From contig JAMJFZ010003163.1 in NCBI GenBank assembly GCA_026225945.1, positions 20,768,501-20,832,500 of the forward strand: DNA of 64,000 nt. The letters run 5' to 3'. The notes under the pieces were generated by a model. It had not been told where the DNA came from. It was given only the letters and a program-made list of their open reading frames with translations, and searched no databases. The position numbers were made by a program, and so were the translations under genes. Source of the DNA: Cricetomys ansorgei. Its lineage: Eukaryota > Chordata > Mammalia > Rodentia > Nesomyidae. This document shows, in pieces, positions 47,001-58,225 of this stretch. Numbering within the stretch: position 1 is the stretch's first letter; each line of letters begins with the position of its first letter.

Positions 47001-47146
47001 GGAGCTTCGTGGTGGGGGTACACGTCTTTAATCCCCACACTTGAGAGGCAGAGTCAGGCAGATCTCTGTGAGTTTGAGGCCAGCCTGGTCTACAGAGTGA
47101 ATTCCAGGATAGCCAGAGAAAGAGAAACCCTGTCTCTCAAAAAACT
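47001..47146 (+). mobile_element. B1 SINE, near full length
   Basis: TGGTGGGGGTACACGTCTTT, AATCCCCACACTTGAGAGGC, GATCTCTGTGAGTTTGAGGC, CAGCCTGGTCTACAGAGTGA and GAGAAACCCTGTCTC are in order, with an A-rich tail. This is one of the least diverged SINEs here. Confidence 0.92.
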
Positions 47147-48395
47147 AATATTTATTTGTTTACTTATTCATTTATTACAAAGAGTTGGCATGTGTTTCAA
47201 AATTGCTCTCAAAGGGAATCTAGAGTTGTTCAGGTGAGGTTACAAATATGACTGGAATAATTAGAACCCATCAGGGGAAAAAAAAAATTGGGGAAAATGT
47301 AGAAATTCTGAGACCAAGAACGCTCCTAATAGGTCAGAGCTAACCTCTGAGCATTGAGATGGTGTGGTAATTTATTGATGGTCAATTTGTACATCCAAAT
47401 GCATACAATCTATTCACCTAATGTGTAGATATAAACACATATCATGTATTCATTCTTTCATTTTCAAATGCCTACTGAGGGGACTAATATGAATAGAAAG
47501 AGTGTTGGTACATGTGAGGAACACAGTGGGAACAGGCAGCCCAAGTCCTATGCTTGTGGGCAGGTACCCTAGGGGGAAACAGGAAATGCTGTCCTCTGTA
47601 ATGTGTCATCACAGGGGCACTGAGAGGTACAAACACAAGAGGAACAGGATGAGGAGAAAGGGGGGGGGAGTGAGCCTTTCCCGATGAACGCAGAAGAATG
47701 GCAATAATTTGGGATGCCTAGGTGACATCATAGAGATAGAAGGACGGGCCAGAAATGAGACCATGAGATGCTAAATGGTTGAATGGATCAACCTTATCAA
47801 TTTTGGGGCCTCAAAACAATGAGGGAGTCGTGAGTGCGGGAGACACCAGGTGATCTGTTTAAGCTGCCGATGCATTGGGTGTAGGGTGGCTCCGATGCTG
47901 CTCTGAATGGTATCGGAGTTTGTGGTGAGCAGTCTGACATTTACTAGGAACAGAGAAGATGGGGGAGTGGCCTAGAAAAAGCAATGGAAACCAAAATAAA
48001 GAAATGTTCTATCCCTAAGCCCTGGTCTCAGTTTGAAACAAAGCAAAACCAACTGCACACACACACTCATCATTGGTCCGTAAGGGGTATCAAAGACCTC
48101 AGGGCACAAAGCTGATAAGAATTTCAGAGAAGAGGAGATAGGAGCTTTGGGTGATGGTTGTGAGTTCCCTACAACATATGTAGCAAGTTTGTGGTAGGGT
48201 GTGGGGTGAAAATGTGCTAGGACATTTAAACAAATTTGAGACTTTTCTCACATGGCCAGTGTGGGCTCACAAAGAGTATCATACCTTCTCTTGAGCTGGC
48301 AAAATACTGGAGGATATAGTGGGTATGATTATGGCTTCATGGCTACATAGTTATATCCAAACTCTCCAACTGGAATGCTTTCAATGTGTGCACCT
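47147..48395. other. single-copy non-coding DNA
   Basis: No element recognised. A G10 run sits near 47661. Confidence 0.5.
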
Positions 48396-48815
48396 TAGGC
48401 TGGGGAGATGTCCCAGCAGGTAAAAGCATTAGCCCTGTAACCCTGACAACAGTAGTTCAATTCCCAGAATCCACATAAAAAGCCAGATACAATAGTCTGA
48501 ATCCAGGAGAGGGGAGATGGAGACAGGAAGCCACATAAGCCTGACGACAGGATCTTGATCCCAGAATCCACACAGAGAGCTTGTTCTTCCTGTGAGCCTC
48601 TGCAATCCCAGGACTCCTCCAGAGACATGGGTGATGGACACAGGGGAATGGTCTCACAGTTTGGGATCCAGCTAGCCTGAGAATGTAGTGCAGTGGCTAA
48701 AACAACAAGACCGACTCAAAAACATGGAAGGTGAGAACTGACCCTCAAATGACATGACAGGTCATGTGCCCTCTTATTAACACACACATACACACACATA
48801 CACACACACACACGG
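48396..48815 (+). mobile_element. B4-family SINE with internal duplication
   Basis: The head GGCTGGGGAGATGTCCCAGC is followed by AGTTCAATTCCCAGAATCCA. A second similar segment (AGCCTGACGACAGGATCTTG then ATCCCAGAATCCACACAG) lies about 110 bases on, so part of the head is present twice. The B1-like right part and a CA-rich tail (48781-48813) complete the element. Confidence 0.72.
48781..48813 (+). repeat. (CA)n tail of the B4
   Basis: CA units with two ATA interruptions. Confidence 0.92.
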
Positions 48816-51800
48816 GTTCAAAATAAATAAACAATGTGGACAGCTTATATAGTCCCATAAAATGGAATGCCATAAACTACATGTGTCATAATTTCATAAA
48901 TCGATCTTCAGTAATAACAGAAAACATTAAAATTGACAATAGCAAGAAGCCACTAGGGCACCACACTAAAACAACAAAGAATTTCAATTTCTTCCCCTTC
49001 CTTCTTTACTTTTTAGCATGGAATTCAATTGACAACCAGCTCTATTAGAGACTTCAATATAAATTTTGGAGGCGTATGTGTTATCTACAAAGATACTGAG
49101 ATTTCAGGTAACAGCTAGACTTGCCATGAATAGAAATGTCGAGAGTCAAGAGATAAAATTGGCTTCTTACATCAACAGCCCTTGTCAGTTTGGCCAAGAC
49201 AACTACCGCAGTAGCAAGGGCACGTTACCCAAATGCATTGACTTTTCTATTTTGGTGAACAGAGGGGAGAATGGCAATCAGATAAGGGAACATGATGGAT
49301 GTTCCCAGACTGTACACCTTACTTTGTGAAATCCCGAATCTCTAAGAGTTCCTTGACACAGCTGAAGACTAAGAAACTGGCTGGAACTCAGGTTGGGGAT
49401 GTGCTATGAAATGGGTCCAGATTTCCACTCCATCAGTGCATCTAACACACGGTTCAAATAGAACTGCCCCAACTGCAAAGCCATCCAGCTCAACCATGCT
49501 CACAAGGGTCGTGCTGCTGCTTTAAGCATCAAAGATGGTCACTGGCAGTGTCCGAAGTGCCAAAGTCCTTGCTGTGTGCTGTTTCAATAAGGACTTTGTC
49601 CCTCGGGCCAGAGAGAGCTGAGTTTCTGATGCAGCTAGGAAAAGAAAGGCAAAAAGTAGAACAGAGGGAAGGAAAAGAAAATAGGAAGGCAGAATCTGAT
49701 GAGGGGGAGAGAGATACAGAAAGACAGAGAGACAGAGAGAGAGAGCGCTGTTATGTGAGAAGGAATGTCAAAGAACCCCATAAGCAGAGAGAAGAGACCA
49801 CTTTCCAAGGCTGCCGGAACCATTCTCACGGCCCAAGGAAAGAAATGCCCATGTTGGATGGAGTTGTACTGATGCTGAAGGAAGAAATACAGTTCTGAGC
49901 ACACCAGGATTTATTTGCTAAGAACTTCATGCAAACCTGGCTGAAGCCAACTGAGGCGTAGGTTCAACTTTCTCCTTGTGTTTCTCTTTTCAAGGCTGTT
50001 AATTCACTGTCCAAAAGAGCAGAATGGCCATGATGACCCCACATCAAACATGTAATGGTTTTGTGAGTAAGCTACGATTAAATTTGACACAGCTGTGTGC
50101 TGTGGTACCCTGCTACGGCTTCCTGCAAAACAACGAGGAAGCATGGCTTAGATGACTTTCTAGGTTATCAACAGTGGTTTCTTCTGGTATTTCTGACCAT
50201 TTCTTTTCCTAGCCCAACACTTTTGCTACTAGAAGAGTTTGCAAAGACTTTCTGGAAGGGACCATGTCAAAACAAACAGTAGGGACCTCAGCGGTAACCA
50301 CAGTAGGGAGAAAGTTTCAGTAGCCTTCAGGAGGACTTCATCTCTTATAACACCCTAGAATATTTCAGAGCCGCATCCTCATTTAGAACCCAGTTGATAC
50401 TCTTGGCTACCAGGACAAAGTGTTGGGCTACTAAGCTAATCGGTGTGGTCCAGATCAAGCCACCAAGGCAGAAAGCAGAAAGCAGGAAGCCATTCTCAAC
50501 TCCACTAGTTAGAGAAAATGGAATCTGTGTCTTCCTTCCGTCTTCCACTTCCTCTTTCTTCGCTAATTGCTCCCCCACTTCCGCTCTCTTTCTTTAAAAT
50601 AACTCGGTATTATTATAGCCACTGCATCAGTTGTCTGGACAAAAAAGAGAAGTTAAAACGCAAATCACACCCAAGGAGACAACACATCCCTTCCCCTTTC
50701 CCGATTAACGTCAAATGAGCGCCCTCGTGGTCTGAGCAACGTGAAGACGTGGCGAAGCAGACATACAGAGTCTGGCTCCGTCACGTGCCCCTGCTCTGAC
50801 GGAGACTACTCAGGGCTGTAAATTTTGAGTTTCTGATTAAGAAATTTCTAGAACAGAGAAATGTGTTTTGCTAATTTTTTGCTCCCACGAGTGACGAAAG
50901 TAGGCACAGAGGGTCTGCAACAGAATTGCCAATTTATTTCTTATCAGAAAAAAAAAAAAATTCAGCCTGTTATAATCTTACCAGTACAAACATGGCCTCG
51001 GTTCGTCCCCAGCCCTACTTGCTTCACAGGGAGGCGGGGCTCGCTGAGGGACTAAGAATTAATCCAAATGTAAGAAAAATGTGCTGGATCTATAGATTCT
51101 CTTCATTAGGATCCCATGTTCACAGAGACTACCAGATGGTGGAGGACAGAGCAAGGCAGTGTCCAAGCTCCCTGGGCAAAAAAGCCTAGGATGATCTAGT
51201 GGTATTAATGTAGCTATCATGCAGCACAAACTTACCGTGAATCAAAAAGAAAGTTAAATATGCATATTGAATATACACAAAGCGGGTTAGGCATTAGTCA
51301 TAAAAAAAATCCCCATCTCCACTATGAGAGTTTAGGAAACACGTAAGTGTGTATTCTGAGGTAGACATGCATAGAAAGACACAACCTGGGGGACTATGAT
51401 TTCTCACCTTTCTTTCCTTGGAATGAAGAACTGGGCATCCAGTACATGTCTATGTGAGAAACTTGAACTTGTAAGGGCAGTGGCTACTTTCCTTTTGCTC
51501 AAAAAGCTATAGTTTGAATCCTGAAGATTTCCCTACAGCCCTTTGCTATATATGACATAGTATATGTATCCACATCTTCTAAGGACAGATAAAATATATC
51601 AACAAAACAAGTAAGTTACCCTAAGTTAGAGAACTCGTTCGTCTGTGGGAATCTTCCATACAATTATTGTATTAGTGTTTGACCTGGACACTAGCTATTC
51701 CTCCAGCAGTAGTCAAAGTGAAATCCACAATCCACCTCTCCTCCCACAGTCTGATTTTCTGTTCAGGTTCCAAAGCCAGCATTAGCAGATTTGGGAAGGG

Positions 51801-52502
51801 GTTCGTTGTAAAGTTTTTTAAAAGATTTCAAAGCTCTACTTAAATCTTTCAGCTTTAAATCATTTTTCTTTTATTCGTTCTTTGGAGATTTCTAGGGGAT
51901 TGCCAATACTTGACTCTGCTTTGACAAAGCTATCCTTGGATATCAGATTAGATAAGATGATGAATTGTATTTAAGACTCCATATAAGTTAAAAACCCATG
52001 AGTTTTAGTGGAAAACTTTTCTCAAACACAGCTAAATCTCATAGCTTGCAAAGAATGTTGAGGGTTAGGTATACCCATCAAATAATCCAATTCATTAATG
52101 CTTTTGCTGGGATTACTGAAACCTAGCAACCAGAATATTCTTTCTATTCCCCCTGAGGCAAGCCTATACAGCCACCAGAAATCCCCCAGGTTATGGAAGG
52201 AAAACACTTTATGCTAAATGGAAGATACTATTTCATTATAGGCAAGGATAAAATTTCCATAATTTATAGATTATAAAAATGCATCTCTCCACCTTTTTAC
52301 ATGCTAAATGTGACCTTCTGGTCACAGGCAGTCGTGATAATCGCCCAGTTTTCTAGCCGTGTAGAGAGTACAGCGCATGGACAACCCAGATAGAAGTTGC
52401 TCAAACATGGAGATGTTTTAGGAATACCCTGACAGTTACATTATTTATAGTTCTCTTTCTGTGTAGAATAAAAGTGTGTCTGAATACCAGAGAAACTTGC
52501 AA
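48816..52502. other. single-copy non-coding block
   Basis: About 3.7 kb with no recognised interspersed repeat. A GA-rich stretch lies at 49705-49746 and an A13 run near 50949. Overlapping frames up to 116 codons follow the GA stretch and are not credible genes. Confidence 0.5.
49705..49746 (+). repeat. (GA)n-rich tract
   Basis: Imperfect GAGA and GACA units over about 40 bases. Confidence 0.85.
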
Positions 52503-52682
52503 GGGCTAGTGAGACGGCTACTAAGTAAAGGCACGTGCTTTCAAGCCTGACAAACTGAGTTCAATCCCAAGGACACCAATGACAGAAGGAGAGGAGTTGC
52601 CCCGAAAGTTGTCCTGAGGACCATGTTGGCACAGTTCATGCACACACACACGCACATGCACGCACGCACACAAATAAATATG
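52503..52682 (+). mobile_element. RSINE1 (B4-related SINE)
   Basis: GGGCTAGTGAGACGGCTACT, AAGGCACGTGCTTTCAAGCC, TGACAAACTGAGTTCAATCC, GTTGTCCTGAGGACC and a CACACGCACATGCACG tail ending AAATAAATA match RSINE1 in order. Confidence 0.85.
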
Positions 52683-53559
52683 CTTATTTTAATTTGCATT
52701 GTAAAATACTTTAATCACATATAAAACAACAGTTTAACTTCCTTTGGGAGTGCCTTAGATTTGACTAAGTATGGTAATTGCCATGTGATATAACGTTGCA
52801 TCTGACTATTTTGTTTTTGCTGTTGTTAGAGTTTGTGTGCTTGTTTTATTTTGATTTTCAAGGATTCAGCACAGAACCTTCCACATGCTGGGCCATCATT
52901 CTACCCCTGAGAGGGCTTCAGCTCTTAGTTCTGATCACAAGTTTGTACTTGAGTTCTTCCCAGTGACTGGCTGAGATGACTCATTCTGCAGGCCTGTTAC
53001 CAGCATCACAGGGGTCTGTTTCACAGCAGTGATGACAGAGGCAGGGGGCAAAAGGCTCTTGATCCCTGTGCAGCTCCTGTCTCCCCCACCCTCCACCCCC
53101 TTCAGTGGGGCTCCATAACATCCTCCCTTTTCTGTACTGTTTGGGAACAGGAAGTATTGAAAAACTTTCTCTGAAACTCTTCTAGTGGTAAAAGAGGAGA
53201 CATTCCTCTGAAAAAGTCCTTACCTCACATAGCAGCAAGGCCTTCTGTCTTCAGTCTGGTATAGCTCTTTGAAGACCCTGAGGATAGAAGAGTCCCCCCC
53301 AGAAGTGGGTGAAAGACTAGTCAGCTTGAATTCTAGCCAATGGGAAACAAGGAAGAGAAGAGAAAGGGGTCTGATCCTTTCCCTATTCTCTTTTGCATGA
53401 ATTCTCCTTCTGGATATTCTGGAAAATTCTGGTGTTCAAGCACTCTGTGGATTATCATGCTCCACTGTGGCTCACTGTGAAGTGATCAACCCAGGAACCC
53501 ACCTTCCTGAATTCTCTGCAACCTTCCCTTTCCTTTCACCTTCACATGGAAGCTTCTAG
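52683..53559. other. single-copy non-coding DNA
   Basis: No element recognised. The last 100 bases may already belong to the inverted duplication described next, in strongly diverged form. Confidence 0.45.
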
Positions 53560-53990
53560 AATAACACATCAGCAAGTAAGTCTGCAACTTACCTCTGGCT
53601 CTCTAGAGGACTCCGGTCCATGGTTCCCTCAGAACTAATGATATAATGTTCATGTGGAACACTGAAGACCTTGTTCTAAAGTGTTCTGAGAACCCAGACA
53701 ATGTGCTGATGAAGCTGCGGAGCCAGGTGACCCAGATTCAAGCTTCAGCTCTTGACTTTATTAACTGAAGGACCTTTAATCTCTCTTATCAGCCTAATGG
53801 AAATAATGCTACCAGCTTCCCTTATCTGGAAATGTCATCGCCAGGATCAAGAAGTATAAAGTGGAGAAAGCAATATGTGAGCCATAAAGTAGTCTATAAA
53901 TGATAATTATTGCTGCCACACAAGAATTTGGTCCAATGAACTTAGCTACCTCTTTATGTCAAAACAACACCTGTGTTAAAAATTTATAGA
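53560..53990 (+). repeat. inverted duplication, arm A (contains MIR)
   Basis: This arm pairs with 57795-58225 on the opposite strand. Shared flank words include CAACTTACCTCTGG, GGAACACTG and TAAATGATAATT/CAAATGATAATT. The core 53696-53852 (157 bases) differs from its partner at one position only, while the flanks are visibly diverged. Confidence 0.85.
53705..53925 (+). mobile_element. MIR SINE within arm A
   Basis: GGAGCCAGGTGACCCAGATT, CTGAAGGACCTTTAATCTCT, AATGGAAATAATGCTACC and the run to AGTCTATAAATGATAATTAT follow MIR from its left part to its 3' end. Confidence 0.7.
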
Positions 53991-54307
53991 GTTGTGAAAA
54001 CTTTTCACAAGTTATCTTTATGTTCTATGTAAATCACAGCCTAGTAGCAGAAAAACAAACCTTAGCTGGCAAGCAAATTCTTGAGGTAGTTTTTTGTTGT
54101 TTGCTCTGTGTGTGTGTGCGTGCACATGTGTGTGTGAGTGCGCCCACTGTTGAGGTTTGAGTCCATGCTACTTAGAGTACCCTGCAGGTACTCTAAGCAC
54201 TAAGTTATTCCCTTCAGCCCTCAGGGCAGTCCATTTTGTAAATAAAGTTTTATCAGAACTGCAGGTCTTTTCTTTTACATATAGTAATGACTGCTTCTAC
54301 ATTTAAC
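53991..54307. other. short spacer with TG tract and hairpin
   Basis: 54104-54145 is TG-rich. An imperfect antisense B4/RSINE1 relic may run to 54225 (TTCCCTTCAGCCCTC). The perfect small hairpin in it is listed separately. Confidence 0.4.
54171..54197. repeat. perfect 11-bp inverted repeat with 5-base loop
   Basis: CTTAGAGTACC and GGTACTCTAAG flank CTGCA. The arms are exact complements. Confidence 0.93.
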
Positions 54308-54519
54308 CTTTTTTTCTATTATTTTATTTTGTGTGTAGGGTGCTTTCTCTGTATATCCTGTATACCATGTTTGTACCTGGTGCCCATCCGTGGTAGCCAG
54401 AAAATGGGACTGGAGTTACAGATGGTTTTGAGCCCCCAATGTAGGTGCTGGGAATTGAACACTGGAGTTCTGGAAGAGCAGCTCAGTGCTTTTAACCATT
54501 TAGCCATCTCTCCAGGCCT
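54308..54519 (-). mobile_element. B3 SINE, antisense
   Basis: The text runs TTTTGTGTGTAGGGTGC, GTACCTGGTGCCCATCCG, GGGACTGGAGTTACAGATGG, GCTGGGAATTGAACACTGGA, GGAAGAGCAGCTCAGTGC to TAGCCATCTCTCCAGGCC, which is an antisense B3. Confidence 0.88.
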
Positions 54520-54702
54520 CTGTTTCCACCGTTTAAGGGCAGAACTGGTATTTGCCACTGAGTCTGCCCATAAAGCCATAAGTATTTACTAATGACTTTT
54601 TGTACTTTGCCAATGTCAGTAACTAGAGGAAATGTTAGCGTCTCTGTCCTTTATACTGAATGCTCTAGAGTGGAGCTCTGGTCTTCACATTTTAAGTTTT
54701 TA
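54520..54702. other. single-copy non-coding DNA
   Basis: No element recognised. Confidence 0.4.
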
Positions 54703-54899
54703 ACATTAATTAATTAATTAATTTGTTTATTTATTGGGGGAGGGTACACAAGTCCATGCCACAGAGCCCACGCGGAGGTCGGAGGACAACTTTCAGGAGT
54801 CAGTTTTCTTCTTTCACCAAGTGGGTCCTCAAAGTAAAACTCAGGTTCTCGTGCTCAGTGGAAGGTGTCTTAACCCACGGAGCCATCTCACTGGCTCTG
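54703..54899 (-). mobile_element. RSINE1/B4-related SINE, antisense
   Basis: A TTAA/TTTA-rich tail complement (54703-54737) is followed by GTCGGAGGACAACTTTCAGG, AGTCAGTTTTCTTCTTTCAC, CAAGTGGGTCCTCAAAGTAA and the head complement CGGAGCCATCTCACTGGCTC. Confidence 0.78.
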
Positions 54900-56397
54900 G
54901 GATTCATTTCTGATTCTTTTGCATTTTCATTTTAGTAGCTATTTAGAAAGTATAAAATGTACCGGCAAGGTTTAGCACGCACATAATGAATAGATAAACA
55001 GACACACGAGCAATTGTGTCGGGGGTGAGTAGTCAGAAGTATTTAAGAAACAGTTTGCAGTTTTGCAGTGCCATTGAATATTTTGCCCGGCCCCCTATGT
55101 GTTGCTACATTGTTTCATGGTACAGAAATGTGTGCATCTATTCCTCTTTGACTCATATTTGGGCAGGTCTAACCTTTTACTTTAGAGCACGGTAGCAACA
55201 GCCAACAGATGGGATTTGCTTTCTTGTAGACTCCGGGCTACTTGGTAAAGCCTGGTGACAGACCTGATTCCAGCCTTGTCCAGGTTTGAGAAGTGCATAT
55301 CGCTAGTGAAATGTAGGCCTCGACACAACTGGGCCACCGCTGCATTATTCTTGGCTGACTGCAAATGTACTTTATCTGCCTTGATGACAAATGGATTACA
55401 CTGAACATTTTCATGAGTTTCCAAAGACAAAGGGGAGAATAAAGGTCTCACAGACTCCACGAACCTGGGAATCTACAAGAAGAAAAGAGAGCCTAATCTG
55501 TGGTGTCTCAGAGTCCCCCCCCACCCAAAAATTCTTAGACCTCTCCAGTTGTTCCTAATATCGACTTTGCAGAGTGACGTCATCTGACCCTCCCCACCTC
55601 ACCCGTGCTGAATGGCTTCAGTCTAATGAGCCTGCACTTTTCCTGTCTTGTGTGCCTTTGGATTTAATCCAGCATTCTGAAAGATAGGAGACCTGGGCTC
55701 TGATTTAAATTATTAAAGTGGGTCAGTATTTATGTGTTTAGAAGCAAGATTCTTTCTTCAGCTATTGCCTATGAAATGAAAAAGGACATCTTACAACCAT
55801 CCAAACCATCGGTTGCCCCTGTGACTATTTCTTTTATCCTTTTTCTGTGATGGAGGGCAGCTTCTCAATTACTCCTCTCCTCCTTCCTCCTTCTAACTAT
55901 GATTTATTGGGCTGAGAGCCAAGGGCTCTCTATGCCGGGTAGGAACTGATGGAACAGCTTCACATCCGGTACATGTATGTTGTTTCTTTCTCCTTGACTT
56001 TTGTTTGAAGTTGAAACAAAGGCATTTCCATCATTAATGCAGAACATGAAATGTTAGTTTGACCTATGGGAAAGGGCTTTAGCTATCCTGAAATGGCAGG
56101 CTTTGTAAGAGTTTATCTTGCTGACCTATGTTGCCCCATATATGTCATATAATAGATGCCAGATAGTATTTACTAAATGGATTAACAAATGAAGAGCCAG
56201 GTACATGAGGTCATCTGGACGCAGCGTGTCCCACATTCCTAAATCGGAAATTCTTCAACAATGGTATAGAAGAAACACAGGGTATAGAAAGACTGGCCCA
56301 TTGTCCCTCGCTGTTCAAGCTACATCCTCCATGTTACAACAGTTAACACACACTGTTTAAAATTAAATTGAGAATAATAAAAGCTATCTGGCTGCTC
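54900..56397. other. single-copy non-coding block
   Basis: About 1.5 kb without a recognised element. The 92-codon minus frame (55182-55460) shows no domain. Confidence 0.5.
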
Positions 56398-56585
56398 TGA
56401 GTCAGAACGCCCACGTTTCCAAGTTCCGCCACTTCCTATGACTCTTTAGATAAGAAGCTTTACTGCTTGAGCTTTAGTTTGCCCATCTCTAAGTCAAAAA
56501 GCACTGTTTATAGATGAATTGATTATAATGACCAAATGGAACAACTGTTTTCATACTGAGTTATGTGTAGGGCTCAGTAAATGGA
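56398..56585 (+). mobile_element. MIR SINE fragment
   Basis: CGCCCACGTTTCCAAGTTCC, CCACTTCCTATGACTCTTTA, GCTTTAGTTTGCCCATCTCT and TAGGGCTCAGTAAATG follow MIR in order. Confidence 0.68.
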
Positions 56586-56679
56586 AAGGAAAGGGGAGTT
56601 GGCCTCTCTATTTCTCCTTTTCCCTTATTCAAGATTATTTGATATTGGAATGTTGACAGGACTATATAAAAGGGTAATT

Positions 56680-56840
56680 TCTTGTCTGTTTGTTTGTTTG
56701 TTTCATTTTTCCAAGACAGGGTTTCTCTGTTTGTAACTCTGGTTGTCCTGGAACTCACTCTGTAGACTAGGCTGGTCTCTAACTCACAGAGATCTGCCTG
56801 TTTCTGCCTCCCAAGTGCTGGGATTAAAAGTTATGATACG
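56680..56840 (-). mobile_element. B1 SINE, antisense, with (TTTG)n tail
   Basis: GTTTGTTTGTTTG is the tail complement. CAAGACAGGGTTTCTCTGTT, GTCCTGGAACTCACTCTGTA, CTCACAGAGATCTGCCTG and CCCAAGTGCTGGGATTAAAA follow. The left end (the GCCGGGCGTGG complement) is missing, so it is truncated. Confidence 0.92.
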
Positions 56841-56999
56841 TTTGAGAGGGAAACAGTTTGAACTTTGAGGAAAGATTTGTAGGAATTAGGCCATCTTTGC
56901 TGATGAGACTAGTATTTACCTTTGTGTTTTTAACTTCAAAAATCCATAATGTGTAGGTGCACACACACTTCAGGCATGACTGTGGTAGGTTTAGTCTGT

Positions 57000-57114
57000 T
57001 TCCTCAAAAGACACACTAAAGTCCTAACCCCAGGTAGCTAGGAATGTGGCTTTATTTAGAAATACAGTCTGCAGACATAATCAAGGGAAGATAAGGACTT
57101 CCTGGATTAGGCCT
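57000..57114 (+). mobile_element. old mammalian LTR-type repeat, left part
   Basis: CACTAAAGTCCTAACCCCAG, AATGTGGCTTTATTTAGAAA and CAGACATAATCAAGGGAAGA fit the start of a common mammalian LTR-like repeat whose remainder appears at 57466-57775. Confidence 0.55.
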
Positions 57115-57465
57115 GCGAGAGTCAATCGCCATTGTTAATTTGAAGAGCTCTAGAGTCAAACTGACTCTCGAGTCTTGCCTGTGGGGGATTATATTGATTG
57201 AGTTGAGATGAGAAGATCCATCCATCGAGGTTGGCACTGGGCTAGGATCCCTGTAAATTGAGAACATGATCTGAGTACCAACTCTCGCCACTCTCTGCTT
57301 CCTGATGGTGGACACAACATAACCAGCTCTCTCAAGCTTCTGCTGCCGTGATGTCCCTCCCAAGATCGCATGTATCCGGGAACTATGAGCCCAAAATAAA
57401 TATTCTGTCCATAGATTGTTTCCTTAAGGTGTTTTATCACAACAGAAAAATTATGAAGAAAGGTT
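57115..57465 (+). mobile_element. rodent LTR-like repeat nested in the older repeat
   Basis: Sense copy of the family seen antisense at 42799-43642: TCTTGCCTGTGGGGGATTAT, GAGATGAGAAGATCCATCCA, CAAGCTTCTGCTGCCGTGAT, GCCCAAAATAAATATTCTGT and TTTTATCACAACAGAAAAAT. It splits the repeat around it, so it is younger than that host. Confidence 0.58.
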
Positions 57466-57775
57466 CTAAACTGGTTGATGGGTATCCTTATAAGGAATCT
57501 GAGAGCGGTGAGGAGACAGACACACAGAAAGGAGAGGGCCATATGACAAAGCGAGAGTAAAGGTTTTCCTCGTATTTCACTTAATAACACAGACAAGGAA
57601 TAGCAGTCACCAGAAGCAGGAAAAATGAGGATTCTAGCTTTACAAGGAGTATGGCCCTCTACCACTTCGATTATATACTTTGAGCCTACAGAACTGTCCT
57701 AGAATGCATTTTTTAAGTCATCCAATTTCAGTACTTTGTTACTACAGTCATAAAAAACTAACAGTGAGTTACCTT
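57466..57775 (+). mobile_element. old mammalian LTR-type repeat, right part
   Basis: TATCCTTATAAGGAATCTGA, GACACACAGAAAGGAGAGGG, AGCAGTCACCAGAAGCAGG, GAGCCTACAGAACTGTCCTA, TTCAGTACTTTGTTACTACA continue the 57000-57114 repeat to its end. Confidence 0.55.
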
Positions 57776-57794
57776 AAAGATTCCCCAGAATCAT

Positions 57795-58225
57795 TAATTT
57801 TTAATACTGAGCTGGTACTGACAGAAAAGGGCAGGAGAGTTCACGGAATCAAATCCATGTTTGACAGCAAAATTATCATTTGTAAACTACTGTATGGCTT
57901 CCCCATTACTTTCTCAGTCTTATCCTCTTGATCCTGGCGATGACATTTCCAGATAAGGGAAGCTGGTAGCATTATTTCCATTAGGCTGATAAGAGAGATT
58001 AAAGGTCCTTCAGTTAATAAAGTCAAGAGCCGAAGCTTGAATCTGGGTCACCTGGCTCCGCAGCTTCATCAGCACATTGTCTGGAATCCAGAAACACTTT
58101 AGAATGAAGTTTCCAGTGTTCCGCATGAACCCTACGCCATAGCTCTGAAAGGGCCATGGGGATGGACTGAGTCATCTAGAGAACCAGAGGTAAGTTGAGG
58201 ACTGATGTGTTGCTCTGGAGGTAGG
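57795..58225 (-). repeat. inverted duplication, arm B (contains MIR)
   Basis: Reverse complement of arm A (53560-53990). The core 57926-58082 matches 53696-53852 at 156 of 157 bases; the one difference is A in arm A against G in arm B, in the word CTTCAGCTC/CTTCGGCTC. Outside the core the arms show many substitutions and small indels. Confidence 0.85.
57850..58075 (-). mobile_element. MIR SINE within arm B, antisense
   Basis: The reverse complement of the MIR in arm A. It was copied with the surrounding sequence rather than inserted independently, because non-MIR flanks are shared too. Confidence 0.68.

Noticed and set aside
49390..49570. Possible processed pseudogene
   Set aside because: Some Cys- and Lys-bearing codons in the text looked coding at first, but no continuous frame or recognisable protein emerged.
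57189..57665. 158-codon minus-strand frame
   Set aside because: It runs through two interspersed repeats in antisense.
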